Positions 12,041 through 24,330 are shown, counted from the first letter of the stretch. The stretch is 64,000 nt of DNA from Panulirus ornatus (GCF_036320965.1 NC_092251.1:5921001-5985000), one strand, 5' to 3'. Numbers and translations: made by a program. Notes: generated by a model from the letters alone, not told the origin.

Positions 12041-13269
12041 GTAAGTATCTGTAACTTGCCTTGAGTACAGCTCTGCTCTAACATACACATGTGCTAACTC
12101 AGCTTCTGTAACCAGCTTTATATACTGCTCTCCTGTGTGCTAATCCTACCTCTAATGTGTACATTATTGCACTGATCAGAGAGGATCTTCAGCCACTCAT
12201 TTGTAACCTAGCAGTACACTCCTCACCCATGTACTTATATCTATGTCTTGGATATACATGGGGACCTTAGCCCATCTGTGTACTTGCCCGTACGTACATA
12301 CATCATTATAATTCTATACACCCAAGTGGGTCGAGAGCCTGTAATGTCTTGCCTAAGTTACAGTATACCCACGTGGCCTGGTATGAATATGAACAAACCA
12401 ACGATGTATATACCTAACCCCCGTCCTATAAACCTCACCTAGCTCCACCAAGCCCTCGACACATGCAGCGGAGCGGCAAACCTCAAGCAAGATATATGGT
12501 ATTCGTGACTCCCTGGTACACCCTCCCAAAATTCCCCCAAGTTTTCAACCCTTATCATAACTAACACCTTCCCTCTGTCATACTATTATTTCTTCAACCC
12601 ACTAATATAATACACATGTAATACATACCTTCATCCCATCATGTAATACATATTTTTTGGAATACATCAACCTGCACAGGCAGGCGGCTAACCAGGCCTT
12701 CACAACGGAGAAAAGCCACATATCAATACTTTCTTCCTGTCTGGTCATTTACTTGGGGAGGCTGTAAGTCATGCAGTAACCCAACCACCCAACTCGGCCA
12801 TCTCCCCGGCAGTCACTCCAGAGCTGGGAGGGAAATCCTTCCACGGGTTTAAAGCTGTTTGGCCCAAACACCAACCCACCTACCAACCTACCCTCTTGAC
12901 CGCACTCGCCCACTCCCAACTCCAGGGGTGGGATTCCCTTCAACCTTCTCCCTCCCTAGCTAGATCCTGGGGTCGGGATGATCCTCACCCCCAGACATTA
13001 GAACACCTCCTCCTTTCGAAACAGAACTGGGAAGTATAGAGAAGTTTCTACGTAACCTGGCGCTCCCATTCCCCCCTTGCATGGGTTACGGGTGCGCCCC
13101 GTACCAGCACAGCATGACATGGGGGATATCCAGTACATCACCTCATCACCAGATGATCATCGTCTGTCTCACATGGCCCAAGATGACCGTAATCCCTAAA
13201 GTCATAAACATACATTCACCTGCACAGAGATACCACCATACTGCTATGTTTCCTTTTGCATTGCTCAAT

Positions 13270-13273
<4 letters not shown>

Positions 13274-13324
<51 letters not shown>
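13274..13324. repeat. (CT)n microsatellite
   Basis: About 25 CT units. It lies 30 bp before a minus-strand copy of the ACGAAA hairpin motif. Confidence 0.97.
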
Positions 13325-13327
<3 letters not shown>

Positions 13328-13353
13328 ATGTGTGTTTATATACGTAAGATGCA

Positions 13354-13412
13354 GGTAAAACCGCAAGGAAACGGAAAATACGAAATATCAAGCGCTTTCG
13401 TGTAATATGTGT
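13354..13412 (-). repeat. ACGAAA hairpin motif, copy 1
   Basis: On the minus strand this reads TTACACGAAAGCGCTTGA, then TTTCGTATTTTCCGTTTCCT. ACGAAA and TTTCGT can pair as a hairpin. The same motif occurs on the plus strand near 20915 and 32128, each time next to a microsatellite. Here a (GT)n array (13417-13440) adjoins it. Confidence 0.6.
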
Positions 13413-14734
13413 ATATATGTGTGTGTGTGTGTGTGTGTGTAGATTCAGTGTACACACTTCCCTTTAAAGTGTAATAAGTGTGTGACGATGGTTTCCGGGA
13501 AACTGGCAGGTGAGTGTAATCACATGTGGGCCTCGCTCTCCCTAACACAACCCACCCCCTTCTTCTCCCTCACCACCAACCACTGCATATATTACTGCCC
13601 TTTACCACCCCTGACCAGGGCAGTGGACCTGAGGCACGGGCGTGTTACGCCGCCCGTACACAGGGGACACTCGCCTCTTGGATTTTCTGCGCTGCCTCGC
13701 CTCATGTGGTGATATGACTTCGAGATGTGCGTGACACAGGAATGATGTCGCTCCGTGTAACAGCTGCCGTTCGTGTGTTTACTCCGCGTCTGTATATGAC
13801 ATGGTAATACCTGCTTCGTATGGGATCGTGGCGATGACTGGCCGCGTACAGCTTACTGCCTCGTATTCCCGACTTATACCAACAATATCCTCGCTATCTC
13901 CTCCTTAATCAATGCTCTTCCCACCCACTCCAACCCTTCCCCATACATCAAGAACTGAATAATGATGATGATTATACATCCTTGCAAACTGAAGCAACGC
14001 AGTTATGTAGCTTCGACTTTTTTTTTCATTTCCAGCAAGGGCGCGGCGCCTTCAGAGACCCAGGTGCGTCCAACTGCATCTGCAGAAAAGGATCCAATAG
14101 TCTTCATGGACCCGAGAGCTGTCGTTGTGGTCGTGTTGTGTACATACCTTCCTACACGACACTAGGGGAGAGGGACGCTCAAGCGTGTGTGCCACCCACC
14201 ACACACTGTGGCCTCCGCAGTTTACCAATGCGTCGCTGGACGTGACCAAAGCGTCCTTTCAGTGAGGGTTAAAAGACCTCGTGACTTTCAGGGACTTCAG
14301 CCTGAACTGGTGAACAAGACGCCAGCTGAACCCCTGAACCTGTTGATTACCTGTACGATGCGCGCGGCCAGAACTCTACGGCGGAGCTGGGCTGGTCAAG
14401 CGGGAGCGGACGGGCGTGGTCCCACCCAACACACACACACACACACGCCTCAGTCTCCATCTTTAAACTCATTTTCATAATTTTGATAAAAAAAAAATGT
14501 AAATTGAGGTTGGCTATGGGTGGTAGGGAAAGAGAGAGAAGGGGGGGTAGATGAGAAGGAGGAGGATGAGCCCCAGCTAGCCGCCTCCCTACAGTTACTT
14601 CAGGATATTAAACCTGCCTAATGATTCTCGTACGATTTACGGGTCCCAGTGTACATTATATATGTTATATAAGGTTATCAATACATTATAGAGTGTAAAG
14701 GCGGGCGATGGTACGGGTGGAGAGAGGGGGACGG

Positions 14735-14930
14735 CGTCCCCCATTGAGAGAGTGTGTGCGGGCGGGCTCATTGGCCGAGCCTCGCCAGGCGTGGGCGGGA
14801 AGAGAGGCCGGCAAGCCAGCAAGGGTTAGCCGCGCGCCCCCCAGCACAGGCCCGGCCACGCCCAGCCACGCCCCTCGCCCAATCACCGCGCCTCCAACGC
14901 TCTCGCTCCGCCCTTCTGTCAGTGCAATAT
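14735..14930 (+). promoter_or_regulatory. CpG-rich promoter-like segment upstream of Maf
   Basis: A GC- and CpG-rich block contains an inverted CCAAT box (ATTGG near 14771) and a direct CCAAT (GCCCAATCACC near 14877). It also has several GC/KLF-type boxes (CCACGCCC, CCGCCC) and an initiator-like TCAGTG near 14919. Such clustering is typical of proximal promoters. It lies about 0.8 kb upstream of the Maf start and could be its distal promoter or an alternative start region. Assignment rests on motifs only. Confidence 0.35.
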
Positions 14931-15105
14931 ATCCTTTTTCTTATGTTTTTATTCTCCTTGTTTAACTACGAATACTGTAGGGATTTTTTTCTATATCGTT
15001 TAGTTAAGCCATGATGAATGGCAGTGGTTGATACGAGACAGCTATACCCCAGGATTGGCCGTAATGCTTTAGTCTCAGGTTTTGAGGTCTGATTGAAGGT
15101 CATAA

Positions 15106-15113
15106 TGACGTCA
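15106..15113. promoter_or_regulatory. Palindromic CRE (TGACGTCA)
   Basis: A perfect TGACGTCA lies about 630 bp upstream of the Maf start codon. The same core sits in CRE-type Maf recognition elements, so CREB/ATF input or autoregulation are both possible. The flanking TGC/GCA of a full MARE is absent. Confidence 0.35.
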
Positions 15114-15472
15114 CGAGGCGGGAAGCTGCGCAGGGCGGACGGCGCCCGGCTTGGCACCGCAGTCACCATCACTACTCCCCGACCGACAGTGACCACAGTG
15201 TCACCTCGACTCGATTCGGCACAAAGCCACGAACGAAAGAAGCTGTTGGTTGCAGCCAGGCGAGCACGCCATCGTCGCTAGTGACTTCGACTCGGCAGTA
15301 GTCGGGGGCCGAACACGTGTAGAGATCGAGGTGCTAGAGAGCGCCCCCCCTCTCCCTCCCTCCTGATACCCGCAGGTGTGGCAGAGGGCCAGGTCGCAGG
15401 GTGACCCGCCGCCCCTCACAAGGACACCGCCCAGTGCTTGAACTGTCCCCACAGAGATACACAGTCGGTTGC

Positions 15473-15520
15473 TATATATATATGGATTCTTGTGGGACAT
15501 ACGTTCGGATATCATTGTGA
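15473..15520 (+). promoter_or_regulatory. Possible TATA box and initiator for Maf
   Basis: TATATATATATGG at 15473-15485 is followed by TCATTG at 15512-15517, an arthropod-type initiator resemblance, about 30-40 bp downstream. This would give a 5' UTR of about 225 nt before the ATG at 15739 and would include both upstream ORFs. The TATA stretch could also be only a short TA repeat. Confidence 0.35.
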
Positions 15521-15562
15521 GGTGAGGACTGGCAGTGAGTGACGGGGATGTGTTGACTGGTG

Positions 15563-15742
15563 ATGCGTAGTGCGCCGCGCGGAGGGACCAGGTGGCAGAG
15601 ACAGTGCCAGGGGAAGTGCCAGGGACAGTGCCAGACACGGTGGCAGGGTCAGTGTCGGGGTTCCGGCAGCCGGCGACCAACCTCGCGGACCACAACGCTT
15701 TCCTCCTGGGTCTTAACACGTGTAATGCAAACCCCAAAATGA
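15563..15742 (+). other. Upstream ORF overlapping the Maf start (ATGA)
   Basis: An ATG at 15563 opens a 59-codon reading frame whose TGA stop (15740-15742) overlaps the Maf ATG (15739-15741) as ATGA. The predicted peptide is Arg/Gln/Ser-rich with no known domain. A minimal uORF (ATG TGT TGA, 15548-15556) precedes it. A 12-bp repeat (GTGCCAGGGACA-like, about five copies, 15592-15650) lies inside it. If transcription starts near 15514, both uORFs would be in the 5' UTR and could limit or couple Maf translation. Peptide conservation is unknown. Confidence 0.4.
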
Positions 15743-16749
15743 CGGACGAGAGTCTGGCCAGCGAGTACGTGGCGGACTTCATGCTGGAGCCGCTGGAGGA
15801 CGTCATGGGCGTGAAGGAACACAAGGACATCTATGGCATGGGGGGCATGGGCATGGGCCGGGTCTCCTCCCACATGATGACCCCCCACATGCCCAACATG
15901 GGCCCAGCCGGCGCCTGGATGAACCACCACCATCACCACCACCACCACCCGGGCTCCATCACCGGAGTGCCCACGCCGCAGGTCAAGCCACAGACACCGC
16001 CAGAGACGCCGCCGGGGTCCTCGCCCACTAACGGCTCCCTCCCGCCCTCGCCTCATTTCCAGGGGGTGCCACAACACACCCTGATGGAGGAGATGTGGTC
16101 TTACAACCGCTACATGCACGAACCGCTGGACTTGCGACCCGGGCCACAGTGCGGCGGCGAGCAGCTGGAGACGCAGTCATGGATGCTGGACCGCAAGTGG
16201 GAGGCGAGCGTGGGCCAACAGCGGCACCCACTCAACCCCCTGGCACCCAACACCAAGGGCTCCGTAGAACAGCAGTCCGCCTGCCAGATGGGTCTTCAGT
16301 CCCTACCCCACCACGGCGGCTCTGTCTTCATCTCGGACGATGAGCTGGTCTCGCTCTCGGTGCGAGAGCTCAACCGACGCCTCCACAACATGCCCAAGGA
16401 ACTCCAGACGAAGTTTAAGCAGAAGCGGCGGACCCTAAAGAATCGCGGGTACGCCCAAAGCTGCCGCACCAAGCGGCAGAACTACAAGATGGAGCTGGAA
16501 AACATCAACAGGACGCTGCAGACGGAGAACCAACGCATCCAAGCGGAGGCCAACCGCGTCAGCCAGCAGATGAGCATGTGCAAGTCTGAGAACGCCTCCC
16601 TCAGGCATGACATGGAGAACCTGAAGAAGCAACTGGAGAAAGCGGCAAGAGAAGTGGACTCCTTACGACGGCAACTGCAGCAGCAGCAGCCACCGCCACC
16701 ACAACAACCGCAAGACACTCCTGGAGGGCAGGAGCTGTACTCCATGTGA
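15739..16749 (+). CDS. tj: Large Maf bZIP transcription factor, traffic jam type
   Basis: A 336-residue nuclear protein in one exon, expected to bind Maf recognition elements as a dimer. The N-terminus ([10 protein letters not shown], residues 5-14) matches the conserved acidic start of large Mafs. A Met/Gly-rich stretch follows, then eight His (63-70) and Pro/Thr-rich sequence with [11 protein letters not shown] (86-96). The extended homology region spans about 198-226 ([18 protein letters not shown]). The basic region spans about 227-251 with the Maf signature [16 protein letters not shown] long leucine zipper covers about 252-315, and the tail is Gln/Pro-rich. I chose the ATG at 15739 because the in-frame extension upstream, back to a TAG at 15568, has no ATG, and position -3 is A. 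Large Mafs are commonly intronless. Family knowledge points to gonadal and neural cell identity. It stands alone, with no other confident gene in the window. Confidence 0.95.
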   Translation: MTDESLASEYVADFMLEPLEDVMGVKEHKDIYGMGGMGMGRVSSHMMTPHMPNMGPAGAWMNHHHHHHHHPGSITGVPTPQVKPQTPPETPPGSSPTNGSLPPSPHFQGVPQHTLMEEMWSYNRYMHEPLDLRPGPQCGGEQLETQSWMLDRKWEASVGQQRHPLNPLAPNTKGSVEQQSACQMGLQSLPHHGGSVFISDDELVSLSVRELNRRLHNMPKELQTKFKQKRRTLKNRGYAQSCRTKRQNYKMELENINRTLQTENQRIQAEANRVSQQMSMCKSENASLRHDMENLKKQLEKAAREVDSLRRQLQQQQPPPPQQPQDTPGGQELYSM

Positions 16750-17165
16750 CCATGTCGCCCAGAGTACCAACAGCAGCCGCGTCAGGAGGGCTCCGGGTTC
16801 AGTAGAAGCAAGGGCAGCTCACTGGGCTGGTCCGTTCTGTGCGCCCCGTCGTGCTAGACCCGACGACACCTTACACGAGAGCTGCCGCTTCCACTCGTCC
16901 GGCTGTGAACTATCTCTTGGACGAGCCGGTGGGCTGTGTGCCGGCCGCCTGTGCCCAGCTCTCCCCCTCACCCATCATCCTGGCGACAATCATCGGGAGG
17001 CCTGTGGTTCGGACGGCGCGGCCACACCACCCCTGCCCACTACCCCAGGGGCACGGCGGTGCCTCCTACACCCGACGCCGTCAGAAGTGAGCGCCGTCGC
17101 CCGGCAGGTAGTGTACGGTACCGGCTGACGCACTCTTGACAAAAGAATAACGCTGTACACAACTA
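16750..17165 (+). other. Probable Maf 3' UTR
   Basis: GC-rich sequence without an SSR continues about 400 bp past the Maf stop before composition turns AT-rich. I see no canonical AATAAA down to about 17.6 kb. AATATA near 17401, CATAAA near 17548 and an A-run at 17472-17484 are weak candidates, so the transcript end is unresolved. Confidence 0.4.
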
Positions 17166-17979
17166 TTACCATGAACTGTATATGTGCTTCACTTTCATTT
17201 TTCGAACCGTAAAATTTAGACTATTCAGACTTCACGCTGTTCTCACGGCACTCTGCTGTGTCATGTTTGTAACTGGTTGTCACGCTGTGCCAAGCCACAC
17301 AGCTGACCCTCCCACTACAACCATCCCTTCCCCCCCCTCATCTACAACACTTACAACCTACAACATCGGTCCCCTCCCCCTTTCCCCAGCTCAGTTAACT
17401 AATATACGATTATTCTCACGACGCTTCTCTCTATTCCAAATTATTTCATTGTTTCCATATATTTATTGGCAAAAAAAAAAAAAATAGCACAAAAGATAAT
17501 AACGAAATAGTCTGGGATAGTGTGAATCGGTGTGAGAAGTGTCCGACATAAACTTTGTATATATACGGGCATGTTGCAAATGGATCGCTCGTCCCACTTC
17601 ATATCATTGTGTTTCACTGGTAAGCAAAGACAGGGTTGTCCAATTGAAAATGTTTCTTATACCCTTCTCCTCACCCCTGCCCGGGGATATGAAATGTTAA
17701 TGCAGTTATATTACCATGCTGTCCCTACCATGTTGTCCCCAGGGATATGTGGCTAAGGTATGCCACATGTACTGATGCAACTCTCCTCTGTCCCAGACCA
17801 ACTACACACTCTCTCAGGTGCTGCCGAGTGGGGTCCTGTTGATACATGTGAACACGTATATGCATACGATTAAGACCAGTTCAGAGTATTATTTTTCAGT
17901 GTGAGGTGACAAACAATTTGCTTATGACTTTGTTACTCGGATTGTTTCCTAAGGTGAAGGTTGGGTCACCCTTCAGTTC

Positions 17980-18260
17980 CCCTCACCTGTAATTACCTGT
18001 AGGTGTTGGTCCAGCCACAACACCTACCCACAGCAGTAGGTGCTCCTCCGCTCCCCTAATGTCCTCACCTGTCCGTTTTTCCACCCCTAACACCTGTCCT
18101 CACCAGTGGGTGTTGCTACCCCCACACTTGTCCTCACCCGCCTCACCAGGCATTGCTCCCTTCTTCACCTGTCCTCATAAGCATGTATTCCTCTGGACCA
18201 CCTCACCTGTTCCTCACCAGTAGGTGTTGCCGCCCCTCGCCTGTCTCAGTAGGGGAGATT
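17980..18260. repeat. Decayed repeat rich in CACCTG/CAGGTG-type boxes
   Basis: CTCACCTGT, CACCTGTCCTCACCAGTA and GTAGGTGTTG variants recur six to seven times at irregular spacing. CACCTG is the core site of Snail/Zfh/E-protein factors. The tract begins about 1.2 kb past the Maf stop. It may be an old minisatellite. Confidence 0.5.
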
Positions 18261-18571
18261 CCTGACGTAGTAATGCCTCACCCCTGCCCAGCTGGAGGCC
18301 TTGGTGTGCCGCACAAGCTCCTTCCACTTACGCTGACCCCAGATGGGGGCCTTGTTGTTACCCCTTATTGTTACACCTCACGGGGGCAGCAGGAGAGGCA
18401 CCTGCTGGCGGTCTTATGACCACCACCTTCACCTGAACGAATCCCTCCCGCCCACCCCCACCCCAGAGAACCTAAAGACAACACTAGGCGGGGGAAACAC
18501 TTCCCAAGACGCTGTCACGGTGCTTGTCTTCTCCCGGGGACACAGTTCACGACATTGGCTCAAATCATATT

Positions 18572-18576
18572 GGTGT

Positions 18577-18614
<38 letters not shown>
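18572..18614. repeat. (GT)n microsatellite
   Basis: About 20 GT units with one ATGT interruption near the start. Confidence 0.95.
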
Positions 18615-18616
<2 letters not shown>

Positions 18617-19601
18617 CTATGTTCCTGTTATCATTCGTACAATAAGTCAAGGTGAGGCACCCACTATCGACCCACCTCCATGTAGTTGTTGAAGCAATTT
18701 GTTGTCTTATGACGGTACGACCCCTGAGCAAGAGGGCCATTTGGTCGGACCCTCACGGTTCAGGTCAAATACCAGGCTATGGTGGTCAAGGTCGGGTCGT
18801 ACAGTCATATTCAAGGGTCGTACCGTCGTGCTCAACTGGGGATGAGGACTGTCCAATACGTAAACATGACGGAGGGGGTTGTGGGTGAAGCTGAAGGGTA
18901 GAGATCATGTCACTCATGAACTGTAAAGTGTCATGCGTCTCATACTCATCATGTTGTTTGACTTCTTTTTTATACTATGACAATCAGGAACGTCTCTTCA
19001 CCACATACGATCAAGTCTACTCGATTCAAATGATCCTTACAGAGATTAATTTCTGACCCTTCAATTGAAGGCCACTAAATGATTATTCAGCTCGATTACA
19101 TTATTCAGATTCGATCAATGATCACCGGGTAATAAGTGTCATCTTACCTTGTTAATTACTACAGTTAGATACTACATGACTGTGTCCATAAAGAGAAGAA
19201 TCTAAGGCTTTGGGACGTGTCAGCTGTCAAGAATTTTCACGTGTGTATTATGCAGTAATTCACTTATCAATTTTCTGAGGAGGGGTTCTGTTATAATTTC
19301 CCCTACCCCTGCTCCTAATGGTCATCTCGTCAGTACTGTTGGACTTAGTTTTTCTTCGTCACCTTCGTAGTTGAACCTAAGGAATGTGCCTCCTTTCTTT
19401 TTTCTATTTTTCTCAGCTTGAATTCTTACTCTATTCCCATAACCGCAAGGTCTTGTGTAAGCCAGGTCACACCTGCCACCCGGTGTTTTGCCCGGCTAAT
19501 CTCTCTCCCCCGCCCTGATATATCCTGATATATCTTTTTTATAGATTGAGGACGTATAGGTTGGCGTGTATACTGGATCAACAACGATAGTAGAGTTAGT
19601 A

Positions 19602-19613
19602 TGTGTGTGTGTG

Positions 19614-19658
<45 letters not shown>
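19602..19658. repeat. (GT)n microsatellite
   Basis: About 28 GT units with one GC interruption. It ends at the first recognisable base of the retroelement tail that follows. Confidence 0.96.
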
Positions 19659-19661
<3 letters not shown>

Positions 19662-20050
19662 GTCACATGGTTTGGACATATGGAGAGGATGAGTGAAGAA
19701 CACCTGTCAGAGTCGATCCATGTGGAAGAATGTAGGGGAGGACTGAGAGGGAGACGGATGGATAGAAATATGCTTTGAGGTTCCGGGGCCAGAACATTCT
19801 GGAGTGTGAGTAGCGTACTTCGGATACAGCAAACTGGAGCGATGTGGTATATGGGGGGCGAACTGTTGTCGCTGACCTGAGCCAGGACATGTGACCACAC
19901 CTGAGCCAGGACATGTGAAGTGGTCAGGGGAAACCATGGAACTGGGACATGACCGTGGATGGTGGACTCTGGTTTCGATACGTTAAACATGAAAGGTAAA
20001 GAGATGGATGTCAGAACACGAGGCCATTGCTCCTTTTGTTCCGGTGGCAA
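19659..20050 (+). mobile_element. RTE-like retrotransposon 3' fragment
   Basis: Translation gives TWFGHMERMSEEHLSESI, the well-known post-RT C-terminal segment (WFGHxERM) of RTE-like invertebrate elements. Sequence resembling the element's 3' untranslated end follows, including an internal 24-bp duplication (CCTGAGCCAGGACATGTGA twice, near 19878 and 19902). The coding part breaks near 19778. It is truncated at its 5' side exactly at the GT array. A minus-strand RT-body fragment of the same family type lies beyond the TA array to the right. Confidence 0.75.
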
Positions 20051-20089
20051 CATAGCTAAACCAGGGAACAGTGAACAACTGTGAAATCA

Positions 20090-20640
<551 letters not shown>

Positions 20641-20914
20641 GTCACATGACGAGGTTCGCCCGCCGTCTGGTCACAACATCAGCTTCTGTGTACAAACTAC
20701 TTCCTCCGCTCAGCAAAATTAGCCACTCCAGCATTCCCACACTTGGGGTAAAGCTGCTCATTCAGAACAGATCAAGCTTGTGAGATAAGTGAGGTCGTCG
20801 AGGGTGACCTGTGCCCTAACCCCCCCTTCACTTGTTTCTTAATTCATTCGCCAGCCCCACCTCCCCCTCACAGTGGCCGCTGGTGGATTAGATTCTTGTT
20901 ATGTCTGTATGTAC

Positions 20915-21002
20915 TCACTCCCGACGATGGAATTATACGAAAGCGCTTGACTCTTGTTATTTTCTGTTTCCTTAAGTACATTCGCTACTTGTGTACTATT
21001 TG

Positions 21003-21003
<1 letters not shown>
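20915..21003 (+). repeat. ACGAAA hairpin motif, copy 2
   Basis: CCCGACGATGGAATTATACG then AAAGCGCTTGACTC and TATTTTCTGTTTCCTT match copies near 13354 (minus strand) and 32128. The second hairpin arm is degraded (TTTTCTGT). It runs into a TA array. Confidence 0.6.

Positions 21004-21004
<1 letters not shown>

Positions 21005-21090
<86 letters not shown>
21005..21090. repeat. (TA)n microsatellite
   Basis: About 43 uninterrupted TA units directly after hairpin-motif copy 2. Confidence 0.98.
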
Positions 21091-21092
<2 letters not shown>

Positions 21093-21639
21093 GTACGCAG
21101 CCCCTAAATGTGAGAATGAATGACCTGATAACAACATTCATCTACATTATTCACGAAGAGTTTAAACCAAATTACGACAAAAATAACTTTGGAAGATAAG
21201 ACTCCTGATTATCTGGATTATACAGATAGCGATTATCTTCACTGCCCCTCCTTACTTATCGTCTACTCCTCCTGACAGATCAGGCTAACTTTGTGCGTCA
21301 GGGTCATCACGCAGTGTCTAATAGTGTTTCTAAGCACCAAGCACCTGCGTGGAGAGTTCGTAGGTGATTACTAGTTCATAGTTAGAGGGACGAGAAGATA
21401 GGGATTTATGATAATCAACCTACATAACGGTCGAGAATGATGACTCGTCTTTATCCTTTTGTTTGTGGCCACATCTTTCCAACGTTAGGGAAACAACTGT
21501 ATGAGTGTTGAATTACCTGTTTGTGCTATACGGGGGAGGAGGAGTTGTACTTTCATGGGGCCCCTGGTCTAAAAACCACCTATATCATCAATACTTTTAC
21601 TAAAAACCACCTATATCATCACTAATATGAAGTTTCTGT

Positions 21640-22445
21640 CTACTGTCAGTATTCACTATCTCCTTAAGCAGTTTATTCCCATTCATTCAATACTCTTATA
21701 CCATAAAATCACTTCTACATCTTTCTTTTTTTTTTACGTTTCTTGCTTAATATCATGTTATGGCCTCCGGTTGTTCTAGCCCCTCCGTCCTTCGAAGAAC
21801 TATTCATTGTTTATGTCATTATCGTGGTTTTGAAACTTGAAGGATGTGATGCCATCACCTCTCACTCTTCTCCCTTCCATAGTTGGTTATCTTACAGGCT
21901 CTAGTCTTCCTCTGTAACTCAGCTCCCTTAAATCTAGAACCATTATGATCGCCCTCCTCTCGATCGACTTTTTTTTAGTAGCTATTTAGAGGCTTCTTTA
22001 GGTGCGGCGACGAATCTTGAGAAGCATATTCCAGCTTTGGTCTCATGTAGGATGTGAACACCTCGCTGAACATTTTCTCTCTCCATGAACGTCGATACAG
22101 TTTACCTATTTTCTGACCAGTTGGTCTTCTTAAGTCCTCTCCAAAGGAGGGACTGTGTTGTTGGGTGAGGTGATGATGATGTCAACGTCTTTAGTGACAG
22201 ATTAAGTTATGAATGTCAACACCCAAGTCTCTCTCTCTCTCTCACACACAGACTCCTGCACTTTACTTCCTGTTAGAATGCTATTCATATCGAGGCCTTC
22301 TATCACTGCCATCCCATTTTCATCGCATTACATTTACTCAGATTCTGATTCGTCCATAAGAGGTCTTAGGTCCTCTTATAAGTTTATGCCATCCCCCGAC
22401 CTTCACTTCCCTCATGATCTTGGCCACATCTGCGAACAGATTTCG
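21640..22445 (-). pseudogene. Jockey/CR1-type RT relic, C-terminal half
   Basis: Minus-strand frames give an ordered set of RT and thumb motifs. FADVAKIMREVK (near 22437, a decayed FADDTKI catalytic motif) comes first. Then come a DLGVDI block (near 22230), MRPKLEYASQDSSPHLKK (near 22050-21990), RGDGITSFKFQN (near 21860) and a C-terminal ERCRSDF...NGNKLLKEIVNTD block (near 21715-21645). Frameshifts and stops interrupt it several times, and the second catalytic Asp is lost (FADV). It preserves about 800 bp in correct order, so it is one insertion decayed in place. Detection needs frame switching. Confidence 0.8.
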
Positions 22446-22955
22446 GCGGGAGGGCATATATCCTGACCATATATACATGCGGGCCCGACCACGGGCAGGC
22501 CTGTGCTTACTCATGGTCAGTAACACTAACCATAACCATTTCACGACGGAGACCCGTGTGTGTGTGTGTGTGTATTCACGACCTGTTACACTGCGGCGGG
22601 TCAATACAACCCGTCGCAAACGACCTTGTTTCTCACTAACAGCAATCAAGACTCACAGAGCACGACCCGACCGTCCGTCCGTCCGTTCGTCACCAAGACC
22701 GGTAATTTACAACTGTTATTATGCCGGCAGTGGTTCTGGTTCCACCTCTCTGCTTGTTCCCACACTACACCGAGCAATGGTACGCTTGCAGCCCTGTACT
22801 GGGCACACACTCTCTGTCCTCCTCCTCCTCCTCCTCTCTCACACAAGCCAGCTTATCTTTCTGTGTAAAAAACGGTGTTATCGAGCAACCAAAATTGGTA
22901 TTACTTGACCTACCCCTACGATGGCGGGGAACTAGTGTTTGGGTGACACCAGGCA

Positions 22956-22989
<34 letters not shown>

Positions 22990-23764
22990 CGGTCCTTCTC
23001 TGTCTGTCATTTATGTGCCTTTGTGTCTGTGTCGGTGTCTGCGGCCTAACCCTCTCGTACCTGGCGAAATGACAGGTCGTTACGGCCTGTGTGTGTTCAG
23101 CAGTCCTCCCGGCGTCACCCGTCACGTCGCGTCACGCACTACGTCACATCGCTCAGTGTACGTCATCCATCCCGTCCCACTACTGACTACTCCACTCATG
23201 AAACGTCTGGGCTGGGCAGCATCATAACTCGCTACGTTCGTTAAGACCACTTCGAAATGAGTTCATTCTAGTCATCCCGGAACTTAAACGTCATAACGCC
23301 CATAAGGAAAAACGCCCGTCATGTTATCTTGGAACGCTGTAGCTTTGAAAATAACGGCCACAACGACAGACTCTTATATATGTCGTTAAACGTTGCATCT
23401 TTGAACACTAACTGTCATGGAGAGATACGGCCATGCATCGTGTTACACGCTGTAGCTTTGTCTGAAAGAAGAAACACACAAAAACAAGTCTAATTACTCA
23501 TTTTTTGTAGGGTCGAAGGAGAAAAGTTGCACAGTCTTATCTTAAGCCGTCAGCCATTATCAGATAACGGGTTCATCCGCGAGGCCTCACGGTCGTTTGA
23601 AACAACCATCAAAATTAGCCGACAGATGATATTGCTACCCAAGATAACTCTTCTCTCCGTCTCTCTCTTTAACCTTTCCATTATGTACAATTATCATGTT
23701 CCTCTTTCTATCGTAGACTGACAAGTGTCCGATCGTATCTTATCTACAGAACCATGAGGTACTG

Positions 23765-23803
<39 letters not shown>

Positions 23804-24246
23804 ATATTTAACCCTGTCTATCTCACATATCGGTGGTCCAACACACGCCCCTGGCTTTAGAGCCATAATGTCATGAGCTCATTTGAGATACTTAACAAGG
23901 AATGAGTTAAGTAAGTGCGGTAGGATGTGTGTGCAGAGGATGTTATCCTGCAGGATGTGGCCTGGGAGCACCTCACCAGGGAGGTTACCCCGAGGTGTCC
24001 CGAGGGTCGTCTGGTGGGACGGTGGTGCTCCGGCCAGCGGTCGCCGTGGTCCGGGCCGCTCCTCCTGCCGCTGATCGCCGACGCCGTCCCACGACACTAC
24101 TCTCTCCCCCCGAACTTCATCTTCATATAGTCATGTTCTCATAAGCGGCGGTGATAGTGAGGGGAGGGAGAGGAAGACGTGAAGAGTCGTTTACCCGCTG
24201 GTGTTGCGCCAACAGACCGGGTGAAGACCCCGCTGAAAATGTGATG

Positions 24247-24277
<31 letters not shown>

Positions 24278-24330
24278 ACGCAAGTCCTCATACGCACTGT
24301 TACACAAGACCACACTCACATTCCTGGTTC

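Noticed and set aside
13488..13509. Tiny first exon (ATG in ideal context followed by CAG|GTGAGT)
   Set aside because: Only seven codons and no partner exon found; such short matches are expected by chance in 64 kb.
15592..15738. In-frame N-terminal extension of Maf
   Set aside because: The frame is open back to 15571 but contains no ATG before 15739. Its first codon candidate is GTG, and the stretch is a 12-bp repeat. Non-AUG initiation cannot be excluded but is unsupported.
15649..16231. Minus-strand ORFs opposite the Maf gene
   Set aside because: They mirror the GC-rich coding strand and have no independent signal.
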